64,000 bases of DNA from Alnus glutinosa (Eukaryota; Streptophyta; Magnoliopsida; Fagales; Betulaceae): contig NC_084889.1 in NCBI RefSeq assembly GCF_958979055.1, positions 34,911,951 to 34,975,950 of the forward strand, in the 5' to 3' direction. A model generated the notes under the pieces. That model saw only the letters and a program-made list of their open reading frames with translations, ran no database searches and was not told where the DNA came from. Below, piece after piece: positions 11,850 through 24,454 of the stretch. The position numbers were made by a program, and so were the translations under genes. Numbering within the stretch: position 1 is the first letter of the stretch; every line of letters begins with the position of its first letter.

Positions 11850-12641
11850 ATGAAAGCTTTTACCTGTTTCCTCTCTTTCCTGAGAGTAATCCATATCTAA
11901 TGAGAATTTGTTGGTGTATGAGACATGAAAGATTCTTCAAGTAATTCAAATTCTTTTCCCTCAGGGTTTTCTCCAGTATGCGCAATAATTATCTGCCACT
12001 ACAACTCTTTGTTTTCAAAATAGTGACTGCTAATTTTCAATCGACAAAGATGGGTTCCTCATGCAGCTATAAATCAAAATGGGAAAGTTCAAAACTTGAA
12101 TGAAAATGCTTCAAAAGATCTGATTATTTTCATAAAATAAGAACTAACAAAAATTTCAAAACTAATAAAAAGCCATATGTTTGGGGGAAGCAGGTAGTCT
12201 GAACTACCTGGGGAGGGTTTATCTGAGTTTGCATGTCCACTGCAGAGATCACTGTAACAAAATTAATCAACCCTAGCAATTTATATAGGAGGCTGTACAT
12301 CACTGTACTTTAGAGTGTGGCATTTTCAATGCAATTTGAAAATCAGGGATGAAAGCAATAACTACATAAAATACATACAAGTACTTTGCACCTGAGTTCA
12401 CATCATGTTTGGGTCTTATGGAGGTCGGATTGATCACATTTATGAACATTTCACAGAAGATAATAACAATGAAGGAGCTAAGGGGCCGAGCCAGCGTACT
12501 CTCTCAATTTCTAAATATAAGGTTTTACAAAACCGAATCATTAGAAAAAGATGCTCCAAGATAAGGAAATTCTAATACAAGTCTATATAAGGACAGTGAA
12601 TAGGTAATCACTATTTACATTTATATGTACAATTAATTGCA
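11850..12641. other. Convergent 3' flanks
   Basis: 792 bases between the stop codons of two convergent genes (542-aa protein on +, RING-H2 ligase on -). It probably holds both 3' UTRs; no other feature was recognised. Confidence 0.55.
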
Positions 12642-14260
12642 TCAAAGAGAAGGGATTTCCGAGCCAGATACAGAAGACTCGGTGAAACCCTCGCGAACAT
12701 CTCCTCGACAAAGTGGACATACACTGTAAAACACAAATGAGGAGAGAGTGAGAGAGGCATCGGAGAAAACAGGCAAATACATAATGAAATATAACATGAA
12801 AAAAGGGAGAAAGTGACAAAAAAATCGAAGCAGAGGGTGGCAATGACAAATACCCGTGTATCTCCTTTAGCCACTTATCAACACATGACATATGATACTC
12901 ATGGTGACAGGGAAGAACTCGAATTTTGTCCCCTTCCTCATACTCAGCCAAGCAAATGTAACACCTATCAATTTGATTATTATAATTACTGTTAAATAAG
13001 TTCAAATAGAACACCGATACAAACTGCTGACTGTAAACAGTATCTTAGAATAAGGCATAACTATAGTAGTAGTAAACACTTTATATAACTCATTACCAGC
13101 ACATACACAAAGAGATGAAAATACACACGCACACACGTGCATGGCAAATATTATTTCATTTATTTTAATTTATAAAAACATCTATATCATAGACAACATT
13201 GATGTGAGAAGGGACATACTGTTCTACATCACAACTCTCAGAGGTGTTGACCTTTTTGTGACTCTTGAGAGGGAAAGAGTCAACAACTGATTCAGGGGCT
13301 GGAAGAGAGACCATAGATAGGGAAAGTGACACAGGTTGGCGATGAATTTCATCCAAAACCTGCAAATAAAACATTACAAAAAATCTGAGTTACCAAGTTA
13401 ATTGCTGCAGTTCCATAGATGTTATCAAGATTCAAGACTCCAATAGCAAAAATAGCAGGTAAGATTTTTATGAGAGGTAAATACAACTCACGCACTCACA
13501 CATGATTGAAACCGCGGCATCACACTCCACCCCTTATTTACAAGGGAAGGATATGATGTTTGGTCCAAGGAACATTGACAAATAGATAGAAGCAATTTTA
13601 ATCGAGTAGCTATCTAGCACGAATTTCACATTCTCCAAGAATCCAAATCTCACAACTGTCCTATCTCTTACAACTAGGGTATCAGAAAACATCTTGATAC
13701 ACAACCAAATAGATATAAATTAGGGTTAGCACAGGGGCACAAATAATCATAATTAAACAAAAACCAGAATGACAACAGTATCAACTGAAAGCAACAACAA
13801 TAAAACTAAAAAACTGTTAATATTGTAGGGAAGATGTAACCATGAAGGATGGTTCATCTATTGAAACACCAAAGAATCAAACCTATGTCTCATCTTTAAC
13901 TTGAAGGATTTTCAATGTCTCCACATAATGCTGATTTGAAATACTAACATTACCAAAAAGCATTTCTGAACTAACCAAAATCCAAAATTGTTAAAAAAAA
14001 TTAACCTAATTATCTTTTCAAATGCTACATGAAGCATAGTGAAGTATTCCAGCAGAATCCCGAACAATCCCAAGTTTATACGATGGAATAAAGTGTGAAA
14101 GACACCCACATGCAGACCCCAAGACACCTGATCCCAAACCATGGATGTGGAACCTTGATAAAGTGTCCAAATAAAATGGTCTGCTGACACACTACGGAGT
14201 TTGAAATTTTTTGACAACATAAGTTTCCAGCGCTGACCAAAAACTAAAGTAAACTGGGAA

Positions 14261-14297
<37 letters not shown>

Positions 14298-16997
14298 CCA
14301 TACATAGGCAATCAGCTAGTTCAGAAAAGAAAACTACCTCGAATAAAGCTTCAGCAAGCATGACTATGCGTGATATACTTGCACGAGTACTAGATTCTTC
14401 ATTCGTCAAGACTGACTCACATGAGCATGTACCATCAGGGTGGAGACCTGATGGACAAGTGGTGTTTCGTCTACCACTGTCATCAAGGCTGCCACGAAGT
14501 CTTTCCCAGATCTGCACAGATTTACAAAAGAGTAGTTCATAAGATTATTAAACGAGCATAACATAAAAGTTAAAAAGCACAATATATCAATTCAGCTGCC
14601 CGGTTACAACAACGACATAGACAAAGTCTTTCCCAGATTTGCAAAGAGTTCTGCTGAAAAAGTTCATTAAATATTATCCAAGGAGTATGAAGTAAAATCA
14701 GACAGTAAATAACATAGCTTGCTACAGCTGCCCCGTTACAACAAATACATAGACAACGTAACAGAGCATGAAATCTATGACGTTGGTGTACAATAATAAT
14801 GAGCAAACTTGAATGAAGATTTTCAGATGTAGGTAAAAAGTGTATTTAGAAGTCTATAATGTAAATGAAGAGTTCATAACATTACACTATACAGACCATA
14901 AGCCCCAAAAATCTCCCAAAAGAATGAAGCCCCAGAGATAATACAAGAATCTAACTATCAGATGCAAATTCTTGTGTAAAGGTTACAAAAGCATAATATA
15001 ACAAAAATGTTCTGAGAACCACCTCAGATCTTGAGTTCCGTCGGCGTTCATTCAAGCTATGAATTCTATTGCCTAGATATCCACGATCACCTCCAACACC
15101 ATCATCAAAAAGTTCACCACTCAGATCAAGGAGCCATCTATCATGAGATCCTAAATTCTCAGAATCATCTGTTGAGAAAAGAATGGTCGGAGAATCACTG
15201 TGCCTTCGAGAACTGCGTCTTGAAAAAGCGTCCCAAAACAGTCTTCTACTGTTTCTTCTGACTTCCCGATTACTTTCATCAGCATTGCTTCTTGAAATAA
15301 TGTTAGAAGAGATGGTTACCACATCAACCTGAAGTACACTTCCATCTCCCCAGCCCTGTTCCCCATTGGAAACAAGGAATCCTAGACCAGAAGGTATTGC
15401 ATCCTGAAAAGATTCATCTCCCAGTGATCGAGATGTTGCTGATACATTGGAATCATGAGGAACAGAATCAGAATCAGAGTTATGGACAGCAGCTACTTCA
15501 CCAATGCCATTCTCAGCAGACACTCCACCAGAACTGGAATCTCCTATATCTTGAGGAGACGAGCTACAAGAATGAACCTCGGGACATATCTGAGGTATTC
15601 CCCTGTCCACTGAATTATCAATACCATTGCCCGCATCTTTGTTAGTGGAAACATTAACAGAGACTGGATCTGAAGACTGGTGTTCTTTAAAGGAAGTACT
15701 AGCTGCAGTACTACTATCCCTATAAGACTCATCATGACTATGATCAGTACTTACCTGATGAGGAGGAACTAGCTCCTTACTTTCAGACAAGAACTTCCCA
15801 CGATTACTCGTTCCAACATTTATTGAACCATGTTCGACTGAAGTATCCTCACTAGCCACAATACTGCTCTCCGATAAGGCGCTAGTTTCGGTATTTGAGT
15901 AGGAGAACCTTCGTGTATCGGTACTCAGAGGGGTTTCCACTGTGATGTTCTGAACTTCATTGATGACTTGATTAGAATGTTCTGCAGAATTCACCAGAAA
16001 TTCAGCTGGATAATCTTCCATCTGTGGAGAAGAATATCTACCCATTAGTTTTTGTTTCATCATCTAAAATGTTTTAATGCAAAATTCATGTCGCAAGAAA
16101 ATTGAACAGAATCAAATTAATAGAACTTTCCAATGTCAAAAGTTTCAACCCTAAAGAGCTCGCCACCAATCAACAATATTAACAGAATTTGACAGACTAA
16201 ATGCAGAAATCATAAAAACTGATGATTTCAACCTGCTGAGTTAAGATTCCGGTTCAGTAAACCAACCATTTAGTCAAGACCCTAAATCCTTCATCTAATC
16301 CTTCCTCGTGTTGATGATATGGCATGATTTTATTGTGAGCCTAAGAAATTGTAAGAACCAAACTTTATGTAAGGTAAGGCATCAAATGAATGACCCAATT
16401 GACCAAATTTCCAGGTGCTTAAGACCCCAAAATCGGATAATCAACAACTACTACAATCAACCCAATAAACCCACTAATAAACGAGCCTATACATAGAAGA
16501 AAGCACACAAGAAACAAAGATCAAACGTAATTAGAAAACAGTCCATTTCTTTTTAATTAGGCAAAAACACAAGGAACCTATCTTCTGCATCAATTGGTCA
16601 ATACAAAATCATCCAAGTCAACATTTTGAATTGTAAATTCAGAGTTTGAATTGAAAACAACAAAAATCAGGACATGGGTATTAGATTTACAGCTAAAAGA
16701 TAGCGTTTCCTCGATGGTGATTATGAATGGGACCGATCTTCGGCACTGATTGACCTATCCCAGATCATCCAAAAGTCATAAACTTGAACTTTTCAGATTC
16801 AAAATCGATCAGAATATTGAAAAATACGAGATTTAAAAGATCAAAGCCTTTGTTGAAGATGGTGGGGTTGAGTGTACCTGACGCGTAGCGCGAGAAGTGG
16901 AGCCACCGCAGATGAGAGAGAAGAGCTTTGAGCGGTTGGTGAGGTTGACTCGGGGCCGAGAAGGGCGTGACCCCAGCCGACTATTGCTCGAACCCAT
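12642..16997 (-). CDS. RING-H2 E3 ubiquitin ligase, 541 aa
   Basis: Six coding exons on the minus strand, in transcript order: 16997-16878, 16021-15023, 14511-14338, 13359-13220, 12964-12854, 12723-12642. Total 1,626 nt with TGA, and every junction keeps frame. It starts [17 protein letters not shown], a Gly-2/Ser pattern compatible with N-myristoylation (inference). Residues 41-373 are Ser/Thr/Asp-rich and disordered. A conserved block [12 protein letters not shown] ... [20 protein letters not shown] precedes the RING. The RING-H2 (residues about 479-520) reads CYIC, 14 residues, [24 protein letters not shown], with all zinc ligands present. Ends GSEIPSL. By family it is an E2-dependent ubiquitin ligase; the substrate is unknown. 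The 5' leader holds a long CT tract (17015-17066 on +). Intron 3 (between 14338 and 13359) holds an (AG)n run at 14268-14294. Confidence 0.88.
14594..14757. repeat. Local duplication inside intron 2
   Basis: A ~30-bp block (gctgccc-gttacaacaa-acatagacaa) occurs at about 14595-14625 and again at 14727-14757. The segment ctttcccagatttgcaaag at about 14625 also repeats the exon 3 start region (ctttcccagatctgcacag, about 14501). This suggests partial tandem duplication of the intron 2/exon 3 border. The duplicated acceptor-like site is not needed for the reading frame. Confidence 0.5.
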
Positions 16998-17006
16998 TAT
17001 AGATAG

Positions 17007-17014
<8 letters not shown>

Positions 17015-17066
<52 letters not shown>
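17015..17066. repeat. (GA)n microsatellite in a 5' leader
   Basis: About 50 bases of nearly pure GA, read as CT on the sense strand of the 541-aa RING gene and lying just upstream of its ATG (16997). CT-rich leaders are common near plant transcription starts; here the tract is long enough to be length-variable. Confidence 0.8.
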
Positions 17067-17067
<1 letters not shown>

Positions 17068-17585
17068 CTGTGGAAGATGATGACGAATCGACGATGATAA
17101 TGGAAAATTGAACACACACACACACACACAACTCACAACTCACAACTCACAACTCACAGCTTCACTTTCGAATTCCAATTTCAATTATTTAAAGGTTAAG
17201 GCATGAAACACAACGCGAGACAGCGTATTGTACAACTCACTGTTTTTGTTTTTGTTTTTGTTTTTGTTTTTGTTTTTGTTTTTCATTTCACGTTTAACCC
17301 AAATGAATGTAACTTTTTTGAAATATATATAATATATGTCAGATTAATAAACTAAGTTAGAAATTCAATTAAAATTCTTTTCTCTTCTTTTAATCCACCT
17401 GAAGTTGTTCAATTCTTAATGGAATAGTTTTTGAATAAACAAAACAAAAGGCTTAAACATGTTTTTGGTTCTTTTGATCTTTTGTATTGCGGATTTTTAT
17501 CAATAAAATAGATTAATTTTTGCTCACAGTAGGAAGTGATCATGGTAGATTTTTCTTTTCTAGTCTTAAATATATTTTTGAAAAA

Positions 17586-18026
17586 TTTTACTTTTTATAA
17601 TTCCTGATTTTTCATTACTTTTGAAATAAAGTACCCAAATTTTAAAACATATCAATTTAAGGTATCCATCTTTTAATTTTTTTCAATTTCAACCCTCCAA
17701 TAGAAATTTCCGCTAAATCCTATCAAAATTCTGAAAATACTCATATGTTTTGTTTTTTAAAAAAAATTATAAAAAAAAAAAAAACAAAAAAAAAAAAATT
17801 CAGGCATGAGTATTTTTGCAAAGTTTGTTAAATTCTAACTAACAACTAAATCCTTGCAATTTTTTTTCTAGGTATTTTGAAAATTTTGACATGATTTAAC
17901 GAAAAATTCTAACTGGTTGTTAAGATTGAAAAAAAATTGAAAGATAGATACCCTAAATTGACACATTCTAAAGTGTAGATACCTTATTTCAAAAGTGATA
18001 AAAGATTAGGAGTTACAAGTAAAGTA
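17586..18026. mobile_element. Fold-back MITE with ~170-bp inverted arms
   Basis: Left arm: ataattcctgatttttcatta, cttttgaaataaagtac, atcaatttaaggtatccatc, ttttaatttttttcaat, cgctaaatc. Right arm, reversed: gatttaacg, attgaaaaaaaattgaaagat, gataccctaaattgaca, gtaccttatttcaaaag (with variations), taaaagattaggagttac. The two arms pair over most of their length around an A-rich centre (17755-17800). No coding capacity. Confidence 0.7.
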
Positions 18027-19042
18027 TTTCTTATATTTTTTGTTTAATTTACATATGACTCGTAATGGGATCAGTATTTCATATTCTAGATTAGATTTAA
18101 CTAATTTCATAGTAAATATGTTGTTACCGTAAAATGGAGATGACCGATTTCATTCCCTATATTGGATTTTATATATTTAATAATGTATCCCTTTGCGACG
18201 GGAAAATAGAGAAAATTTATTATATGGTTTATTATATTAATTTCATAAATCTAATGTTGTATATGTTATCATGTAATTTTAAAATTTTAAATGACATGGT
18301 ACTAAGTTTAAATGATGTGACATCATATGTACTATTAGACGTAACTAAAGAAAATATTGACCTTTAAATTTAACTTTTCTATTTCAATTTCATAATGTAG
18401 CATAGCCATAATAAAGAATAGCATTAACAAATAGTCTAAAACATAATTAAATTGAATTCATTTAGCAAAACTTTTTTGATGTGTTTTTTGCTTTTTAGTT
18501 GTAATGTAACATAAAAGTAAAAGTAATTTTAATTGTTTTGTGTGTTAAGTTGTTTGTTAATTAATACTTTTATTTTCTTACTAAAAAACAAAAAGTTGTT
18601 TTAAAAAGTGTTGCCAAACAAGCTCTTTCTGTTTTCAAAATATTGACCAACACTTCAAATACAAAACTACTTTCCTATTTATATCGTATTAAAACAATTT
18701 TTTTCTTTTTTAAAATTTCCTTTAAAAAAAAAAAAAAATCCTTGAAAAACATAACAAACAAAACCAATAGTATTCACTTTCTCTCTCAAGTTTGCAGGCT
18801 TTGGTGGAGAGGTTGATGGTGAAATATATATACAGCAAAAGTAAATTCATCTTTGGCTCTATATATTATGTTGTTTGTAGAATGCTCCAATAAATAGAAT
18901 ATGTATAATAAGCATGTGGACCAACCTAATCCACTTTTTACAGCTTAATCTCTATCTTCTTTTCATTTCTTACTTTAGTGTTAAACAAACAATACTAGGC
19001 TTCACCATTCAAGTCTCGCTGTCTTCCACAATGTATATAAGG

Positions 19043-19275
19043 GCATGTTTGGGTAATATATATATATATTTTTTTAAAAAAAAATATGTTTGGGTTGTTT
19101 TTTAGAATTCAAAATCTACTAAAATTTTATTCAACTTTTTATAATTTTGTCTCAGGTTTTATAAATCATCCAAACATAATTTCAAAAAACAAGTTCTTTC
19201 GATATTCGCAATTTTGAATATAATACAAAATAGTAGAATATAATATAAAAAAATCACAAACCCAAATGAGCCATA
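19043..19275. mobile_element. Probable hAT-like MITE
   Basis: Begins gggcatgtttgggtaat and ends cacaaacccaaatgagccata, so the ends are imperfect inverted repeats of the common CCAAA-type hAT ends. The interior is AT-rich with no coding capacity. Family assignment rests only on the ends. Confidence 0.4.
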
Positions 19276-19759
19276 AGAATTTTGTGAGTGCGAAAATTTT
19301 CAAAAGATAACACCAATAACATTAGTAATAGTAAAGTGCAATATATACAAAGTTTTTCTTAAACATATTCCTTAAAAATGCACGTAAGAATAGCCTGTTC
19401 TAAATATAATTAAATGTCAGTTTAATAAAGTGTTTTAATTCAATTTAAAAGAAAACTTTATTCCCTTTTATCATAGATAGAAACCAAGCTTGTAACATTG
19501 GATTGGCCACGATAACAAATGTGTTTTTGTCTATCATTAACTCCTTGATATTTTCTTACTGCTTATGTAATGAGAAATGATATATATCACATTTTTATCT
19601 CACTTTATTGATGTGCCACTGTCAATCAACTTTTAATTATTATTTATTTTCTTCGAAAAAATGACGATCAAGGATTGATTAGCAACATAAATAAAGTGAG
19701 ATAAAATTGTGGTATTTAGCAATACTCTTCTTTAATTATTAACATTGCCCTTATAGGTA

Positions 19760-19775
19760 GAGGGAGGGAGGGAGG

Positions 19776-19862
<87 letters not shown>
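19760..19862. repeat. (GGGA)n(GA)n microsatellite
   Basis: About five GGGA units followed by about forty GA units. It directly abuts the MITE at 19863, and a few GA units continue on the MITE's far side (20045-20054). Confidence 0.9.
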
Positions 19863-19865
<3 letters not shown>

Positions 19866-20044
19866 TAATGCTACACATCATCCCCTTGTCCTCTTTTTGT
19901 CCTCCCAAATTTGATGTGGCTCTTAAAATTACCATTGAATTTATGATAAATCATTATTGAATTTTGATCCAATGGTGATTTTAAGAGCCACATCAATTTT
20001 GGGAGGATAAAAGGAGGACAAGAGGATAATTTGTAGCATTACTC
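19863..20044. mobile_element. Hairpin MITE inserted in a GA microsatellite
   Basis: Starts gagtaatgctac and ends gtagcattactc, an inverted match. The arms continue inward: cttgtcctcttttt / aaaggaggacaag, tttgatgtggctcttaaaat / ttttaagagccacatcaa, accattgaat. The whole 182-bp element can fold into one hairpin with a small loop. GA repeat lies on both sides, so the insertion split a GA tract; the target duplication cannot be read in the repeat. Arm similarity is high, suggesting recent activity. Confidence 0.75.
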
Positions 20045-20351
20045 GAGAGAGAGAGTATTGTGATGTATCCTTATGGGCTCGTTCAGGCCCATTCTGAACC
20101 CAACAAAAAGGTTTTGAGGAAGATAGGCCTGATTTGGAGTCTTGGGTTTATTAATGTACAAAACGGACTCTATTAAAGGCTAGCTAGGAAGCCCAGACTT
20201 GGCCCACACGCTTCAACCTGATTATGACACTCCCACCAAAAATTTCACTCGACAGAGAAATGGAAGCAGCCAAAAGTCGTTGACATTAAGCAATTGGAAG
20301 TCACTACGTGGACAAATACAAGTCATACACCTATCACTCGCTTTCCTAACC

Positions 20352-20407
<56 letters not shown>

Positions 20408-21693
20408 CAATACCGTTGGGTTATATTAACACTGCCGCTTCATTTAAAAAAAAATTAATGGTTTAGAAGTTAATGTAATAAGTATTATGTAAACTTACAA
20501 ACTGACGTGACATTGTTATTTTATACTCTGTTTATTTTGTTGTAAAATATTTTCAATGAAATCATTTTTAGAAAAAAAATATTTTTTTTTTTGAAAATAT
20601 TTTACGGTATTTGACTCGTACGAAAATATTACAAATAATAAAAATCATCAATGATGAAATTCCAGCGATTGTGATTGAAATCTGGCAGCACTGGCTAGAA
20701 TCCGTCACCAACCGGCAAAATTCTTGCCAGTTTTGAGTGCAAATGGCCAAATTACGACATCGGCCGGCTAGAATCCGGCAGCCAGTGTTACTGGATTCCG
20801 GTGCTCGGATCTCAAAATACGGAAACCTTATGCTCAAATCTGGGCTACCAATAAACTTCAATGTCCGGTGGTGGCAAATTTTCATGAACGTACGTGTAAG
20901 AATAAAGAGTTTAAATTCAGAAAACGTTTTTCAAAAATTAAAGAGTTTTTTTTCGGTCAAATTAAAAATGATTTCTGTTGATTATCATTTTCGGTTGCAC
21001 CAAACATACAAAAATATTAAAAGTATTTTTCAAAAAATATTGAAAGTATTTTTCAAAAAATATTTTTTATAAAATATTTAACGCCTAAACTAACGGTATT
21101 AGTCACTAGTTGTCACTTAAACTACCATGTTCACAGAATTTGCTCTAAGAAAACCTAGCCCAGACTGTCTTTCTCTTGAGTCTTGATCACCAGACTAAGC
21201 AAGAGAAAGCTACTTTACTTTTGACTATAACAAAATTCTTTAATCGGTGTTCCTTACTTTATAAAAGGGCAAGCTAGCAACAATTAAAAAAATATATATT
21301 TTATTCCAAAATAAAGTAAGGATCAGTAAATAAATTTATTGAGAAGAATGGATTTTAAAGATTATTATTATTATTATTTTAAAAAAAGAAAGTCTTATAC
21401 AAATTTATTGAACCCATCCTGAACCGATCGAATTGAATAACATCACAGCTGTGCCCCGTGTGGCAAGCAAAGCAGTAGCCAGATGGCAGAGTGATTAATC
21501 ATTCGATTCTCATCATGAATTAATGGGGGTGGGGATGGTATCATCTAGACTTTCTAGAGAAGTCCGTGAATTTTTGGTAGATAACCTACCGGTACCAGAA
21601 ACAAGCATACATGCATGGCTGAATGATCGATGCCCTCTGACTTGCAGTTGTGAAATAATAAAGCTATTGCCTCTATCCTCAGCCGGCCACTTG

Positions 21694-21699
21694 TATAAA
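21694..21699 (+). promoter_or_regulatory. TATA box of microprotein gene 1
   Basis: TATAAA in ccacttgtataaattcc, 74 bases upstream of the ATG at 21773. The spacing allows a TATA-dependent start with a short leader. Confidence 0.5.
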
Positions 21700-21772
21700 T
21701 TCCAAAGGCTACCTCTATACCCTTTACAACACTGCAAAGGGGAAGAGGAAGAAAGAAAGAAAAAAGAAAAAG

Positions 21773-21967
21773 ATGCCGGACCACCCTCCACCACCAGGCC
21801 CTCACCACCCACCGCCACCCCACGCGCCACCTCCAGGTCCTCCACATCCCGAGCCTCCTCCTCCGCATGGCCATCCTCCTCCTCCTCCCGGACCTCACGC
21901 GCCTCCTCCGGGCCCTCCTGAGCCGCACAAACCTCATCCACCGCCGCCTCATCACCACCACCCTTGA
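21773..21967 (+). CDS. Proline/histidine-rich microprotein 1, 64 aa
   Basis: Single exon, ATG to TGA. 38 Pro and 14 His in 64 residues. It begins MPDHPPPPGPHHPPPPHAPP and ends EPHKPHPPPPHHHHP. There is no hydrophobic segment, so no classical signal peptide. The only non-P/H/G/A residues are one Met, one Asp, two Glu and one Lys. The repeated PPPP and HH pattern suggests a polyproline II rod with potential Cu/Zn/Ni-binding His clusters (inference). The start is chosen because a TATA box lies 74 bases upstream. The coding strand is preceded by a purine-rich leader (gaagaggaagaaagaaag). Related in composition and C-terminal motif (PHKPHPP...HHHH) to the genes at 24889 and 27803, but its flanks are not alignable with theirs. 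No known domain recognised; a low-complexity non-coding explanation is possible. Confidence 0.6.
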   Translation: MPDHPPPPGPHHPPPPHAPPPGPPHPEPPPPHGHPPPPPGPHAPPPGPPEPHKPHPPPPHHHHP

Positions 21968-24454
21968 TCATGTGTCCTCGATCAAAGCAAATAAGTGTAA
22001 TCTCTAGTTTGTGACACTGTTTTTACTAGCATGCGCCGATGCGCGCACTATGCACTCATGTATGTCTTACCCTTTTCACTCTGTACTAGAGATGAAGAAA
22101 AAAGACATCGATCTAATGTAAAAACTATGATGGGATTGTTATTATAATAAAGTGAGAACATGTTTATACATGTATATATACATATAGTTGTCTCTTTTAT
22201 ACACTCGGACCTCGGTGGTTCCTTTAATTTCTCCACCATTTTAGCCTATTGAACTTTGTGGTGAAATTGGGGGAGTAACATGCCTGGCCTGGCCTCCAGT
22301 TAATAATCACAATAGACAGGTATGTTTCTTCAGTCCAAAAATGATCAATAGGCTACGTACGTAATGGTGGAGATAGCTAGAGAAGAGGTATTTCTGATTT
22401 TAGAGGCCAATTATTGATCATTCGTACTTCAAACTATATATAAATTTTCCAACTCTAACAATAAATTAACCTTGACACTAAGTGCAAACAGTTTCTTGGG
22501 GTCAACCACCTTAATTGTGTGGGGAAGGTCTTCGGACCTCTGATCATCTACTGGTAATTTAAGGCTCAATGCTTGGTGTGGTATCCGACATTGAGCCGGG
22601 AATTAGTCCTTAATTGGTTTCTGGCAGGCAGTCACTGCATTTGGAATGTTCGACTACCACCTCGTTGGGCCAGTCGTTCAGTAAACGAGGTACATTGTAT
22701 CTATAAAAATGAATGCATAGTAATACAACTTTTGCTATAAATTATTTACAAATTAACGTGGTAAATTCAATTAATTCACGTAATATTATAGCCTCTCTTT
22801 TAGAAAGAACGTGGAGGTCATGCACATGGAAATTGCGGCATCCCGGAGAAAGAAATAGCAATTTGAGGCTTTGCTTCCTTGGTGCCCTTTCATGAAAGGA
22901 AGGGGTCAATGACTCAATGGGTCATTGACTAGTGAAGAGTGTGCACTGTGAGTGGTTTGGTTGAGGTGCTCTTTATTTGGAATGTTTTTTTTTTTTTTTT
23001 TTTTTTTTTTATTATTCATTTGTGTGATTTGTAAGATTTTTAGGCATTTTTGGTAAGTAATTTTTGTACTTTTAATTATTATGTAGCAAAGGAACTTAAA
23101 TACTTTTGAAACACCAAAAAAGATGTTGATCGTTTCATGTTAAACTACTTCTATTGGGACGAAGATTTTAACGTGTTTTAATTTATATGAATTAAACAAA
23201 AATCTAAGGGTTTTTAAATTCATTTGAATGTTTTATAAGATGTATTTTACCAATTAGTATGATTTACTAGGATTTTTAGGCATTAATTTTGGATTTTTTT
23301 TTTTTTTTTTTGAAAGCAAAAGAAGTGGAAAAATTATTTGATTGTTGAGCAGAAAATGAACAGCTTGGATTTCATGCATAGTGCCAAATGCCAAGTGCCT
23401 CTTTTAAGTATAAGAGTGCGTTTGAGATTGCGATTTCGTAGAGAAAAAGTGCGTTTAAGATTGCGATTTTGTAGAAAAAAAGTGCGATTTTAAACTAAAT
23501 CGCAGAAAATTAACCTTTTGAAAACTGCGTTTTTAAAAAATTGCGATTTGAAAACGCAAAAAGGCGCTTATTCAAATCGCAGACAATGTGATGTTTTTTT
23601 GAAAACACAATATTTTAAAAGGCTAATTTGCGATTTTAAAGGCCAAACTGCGATTTTGCCAAACGCTTAACTGCATTTTTAAAAATCATTTTTTTCAAAT
23701 CGCATATTTTAAAATCGCTATTTTGAAATCGCAAACCCAAACGGACCTTAAAAGTTTCATTAGAATTGTTACTAATTAATGGTTAATATTCTATTCAGTT
23801 TTTAGACCAATTGAATGTTTAAACATCGCATACGCCTGTCTATTCCTTTTGTTTGCTTAAGTCAAGTCATATAAAACTAGATAAAGCGAAAATAAACTCT
23901 GTTTCTATCTTAATCGAACAATTTATTTATTTATTTTTTACTTTTTTTCAAGGGCCTTTAGGCTTCTTTTTCTGCAAAGTTGTAGTGGCCGATATCTAAT
24001 TAAGAACAAACTTTATATCAATTTCAAGGAAAATTTAGATTATAAAATCACATTTCCTATTTATGGCTCTCTAATTATGCATTTAAATTTTTTTATTTTT
24101 GAATTCGATATTGTAATTAGAATTACACATTGCTGCGAACCAAGCTTGATTTTTTAATAGATCTTTTCTTTACTTTTTTTTTCTTTTTTTTTTTAAGTTC
24201 ATTGATTTTCAATTTGATGCTTCCTTTCAAGCTTTGATCACAATGCAATTTATACAGATCCAAATTAAAAGACTTTGTTTTATTTTGTATTCATCAAAAA
24301 TATATATTTCTTTATTTTTCTTTGTATTTTTCTTTTTCAAATGTATATATATATATATGGGTTTTAATTGTATTGGAATGTAATAGGTATAACACCAACA
24401 ATATCATAGATTCATGTTCATTGCCTATCAATATTTTAATAATTAGAGTCTAGT
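21968..24454. other. Intergenic between microprotein genes 1 and 2
   Basis: AT-rich, with T-runs at about 22986-23010 and 23297-23311, a GCGATTTT-rich element at 23410-23745, and a (TA)n at about 24346-24357. The first 200 bases probably contain the 3' UTR of microprotein gene 1. No gene was recognised. Confidence 0.5.
23410..23745. mobile_element. GCGATTTT-rich MITE-like element
   Basis: Short words gattgcgatttt, aaatcgca and aaaacgc recur about a dozen times in both orientations. The ends read gtgcgtttgagattgcg and cgcaaacccaaacggacc, matching the CCAAACGGACC ends of hAT-like MITEs. A shorter relative lies at about 54190-54435. No coding capacity. Confidence 0.5.

Larger units (their letters stand above)
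17067..21690. other. Intergenic, MITE-rich
   Basis: Between the 541-aa RING gene and the first Pro/His microprotein gene. It holds a (TTTTTG)n run at about 17233-17282, a fold-back element at 17586-18026, an element with gggcatgtttggg/cccaaatgagcc ends at about 19043-19275, a GGGA/GA microsatellite at about 19760-19862 followed by a MITE at 19863-20044, a second GA run near 20367-20407, and an AT-rich element-like block at 20525-21090. No gene was recognised. Confidence 0.55.

Noticed and set aside
14268-14294. (AG)n tract as part of a coding frame (Leu/Ser repeats on minus)
   Set aside because: It lies in intron 3 of the RING ligase; the neighbouring donor and acceptor give a continuous frame without it.
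17233-17282. Regular TTTTTG spacing considered as a short repeat array
   Set aside because: A simple six-base microsatellite with no unique spacers; a CRISPR array is not expected in a plant nucleus and is not present.
20525-21090. Open frames of 105-111 codons on both strands
   Set aside because: They sit in an AT-rich element-like block whose ends are inverted (ttgtaaaatattttc / aaaatattttttataaaatattt); no protein family resemblance.
21513-21971. Long minus-strand frames rich in Arg, Trp, Val or Glu opposite microprotein gene 1 (and likewise at 24680-25098 and 27744-28016)
   Set aside because: They are the reverse reading of Pro/His codons (CCT, CAC), appear in two antisense frames at once, and have no promoter or conserved start. 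Shadows of the sense genes.
22500-22700. GC-richer stretch ggaaggtcttcggacctctg ... cctcgttgggcc as a possible structured RNA
   Set aside because: Only short local complementarities are visible and no known RNA family was recognised; not enough to call.
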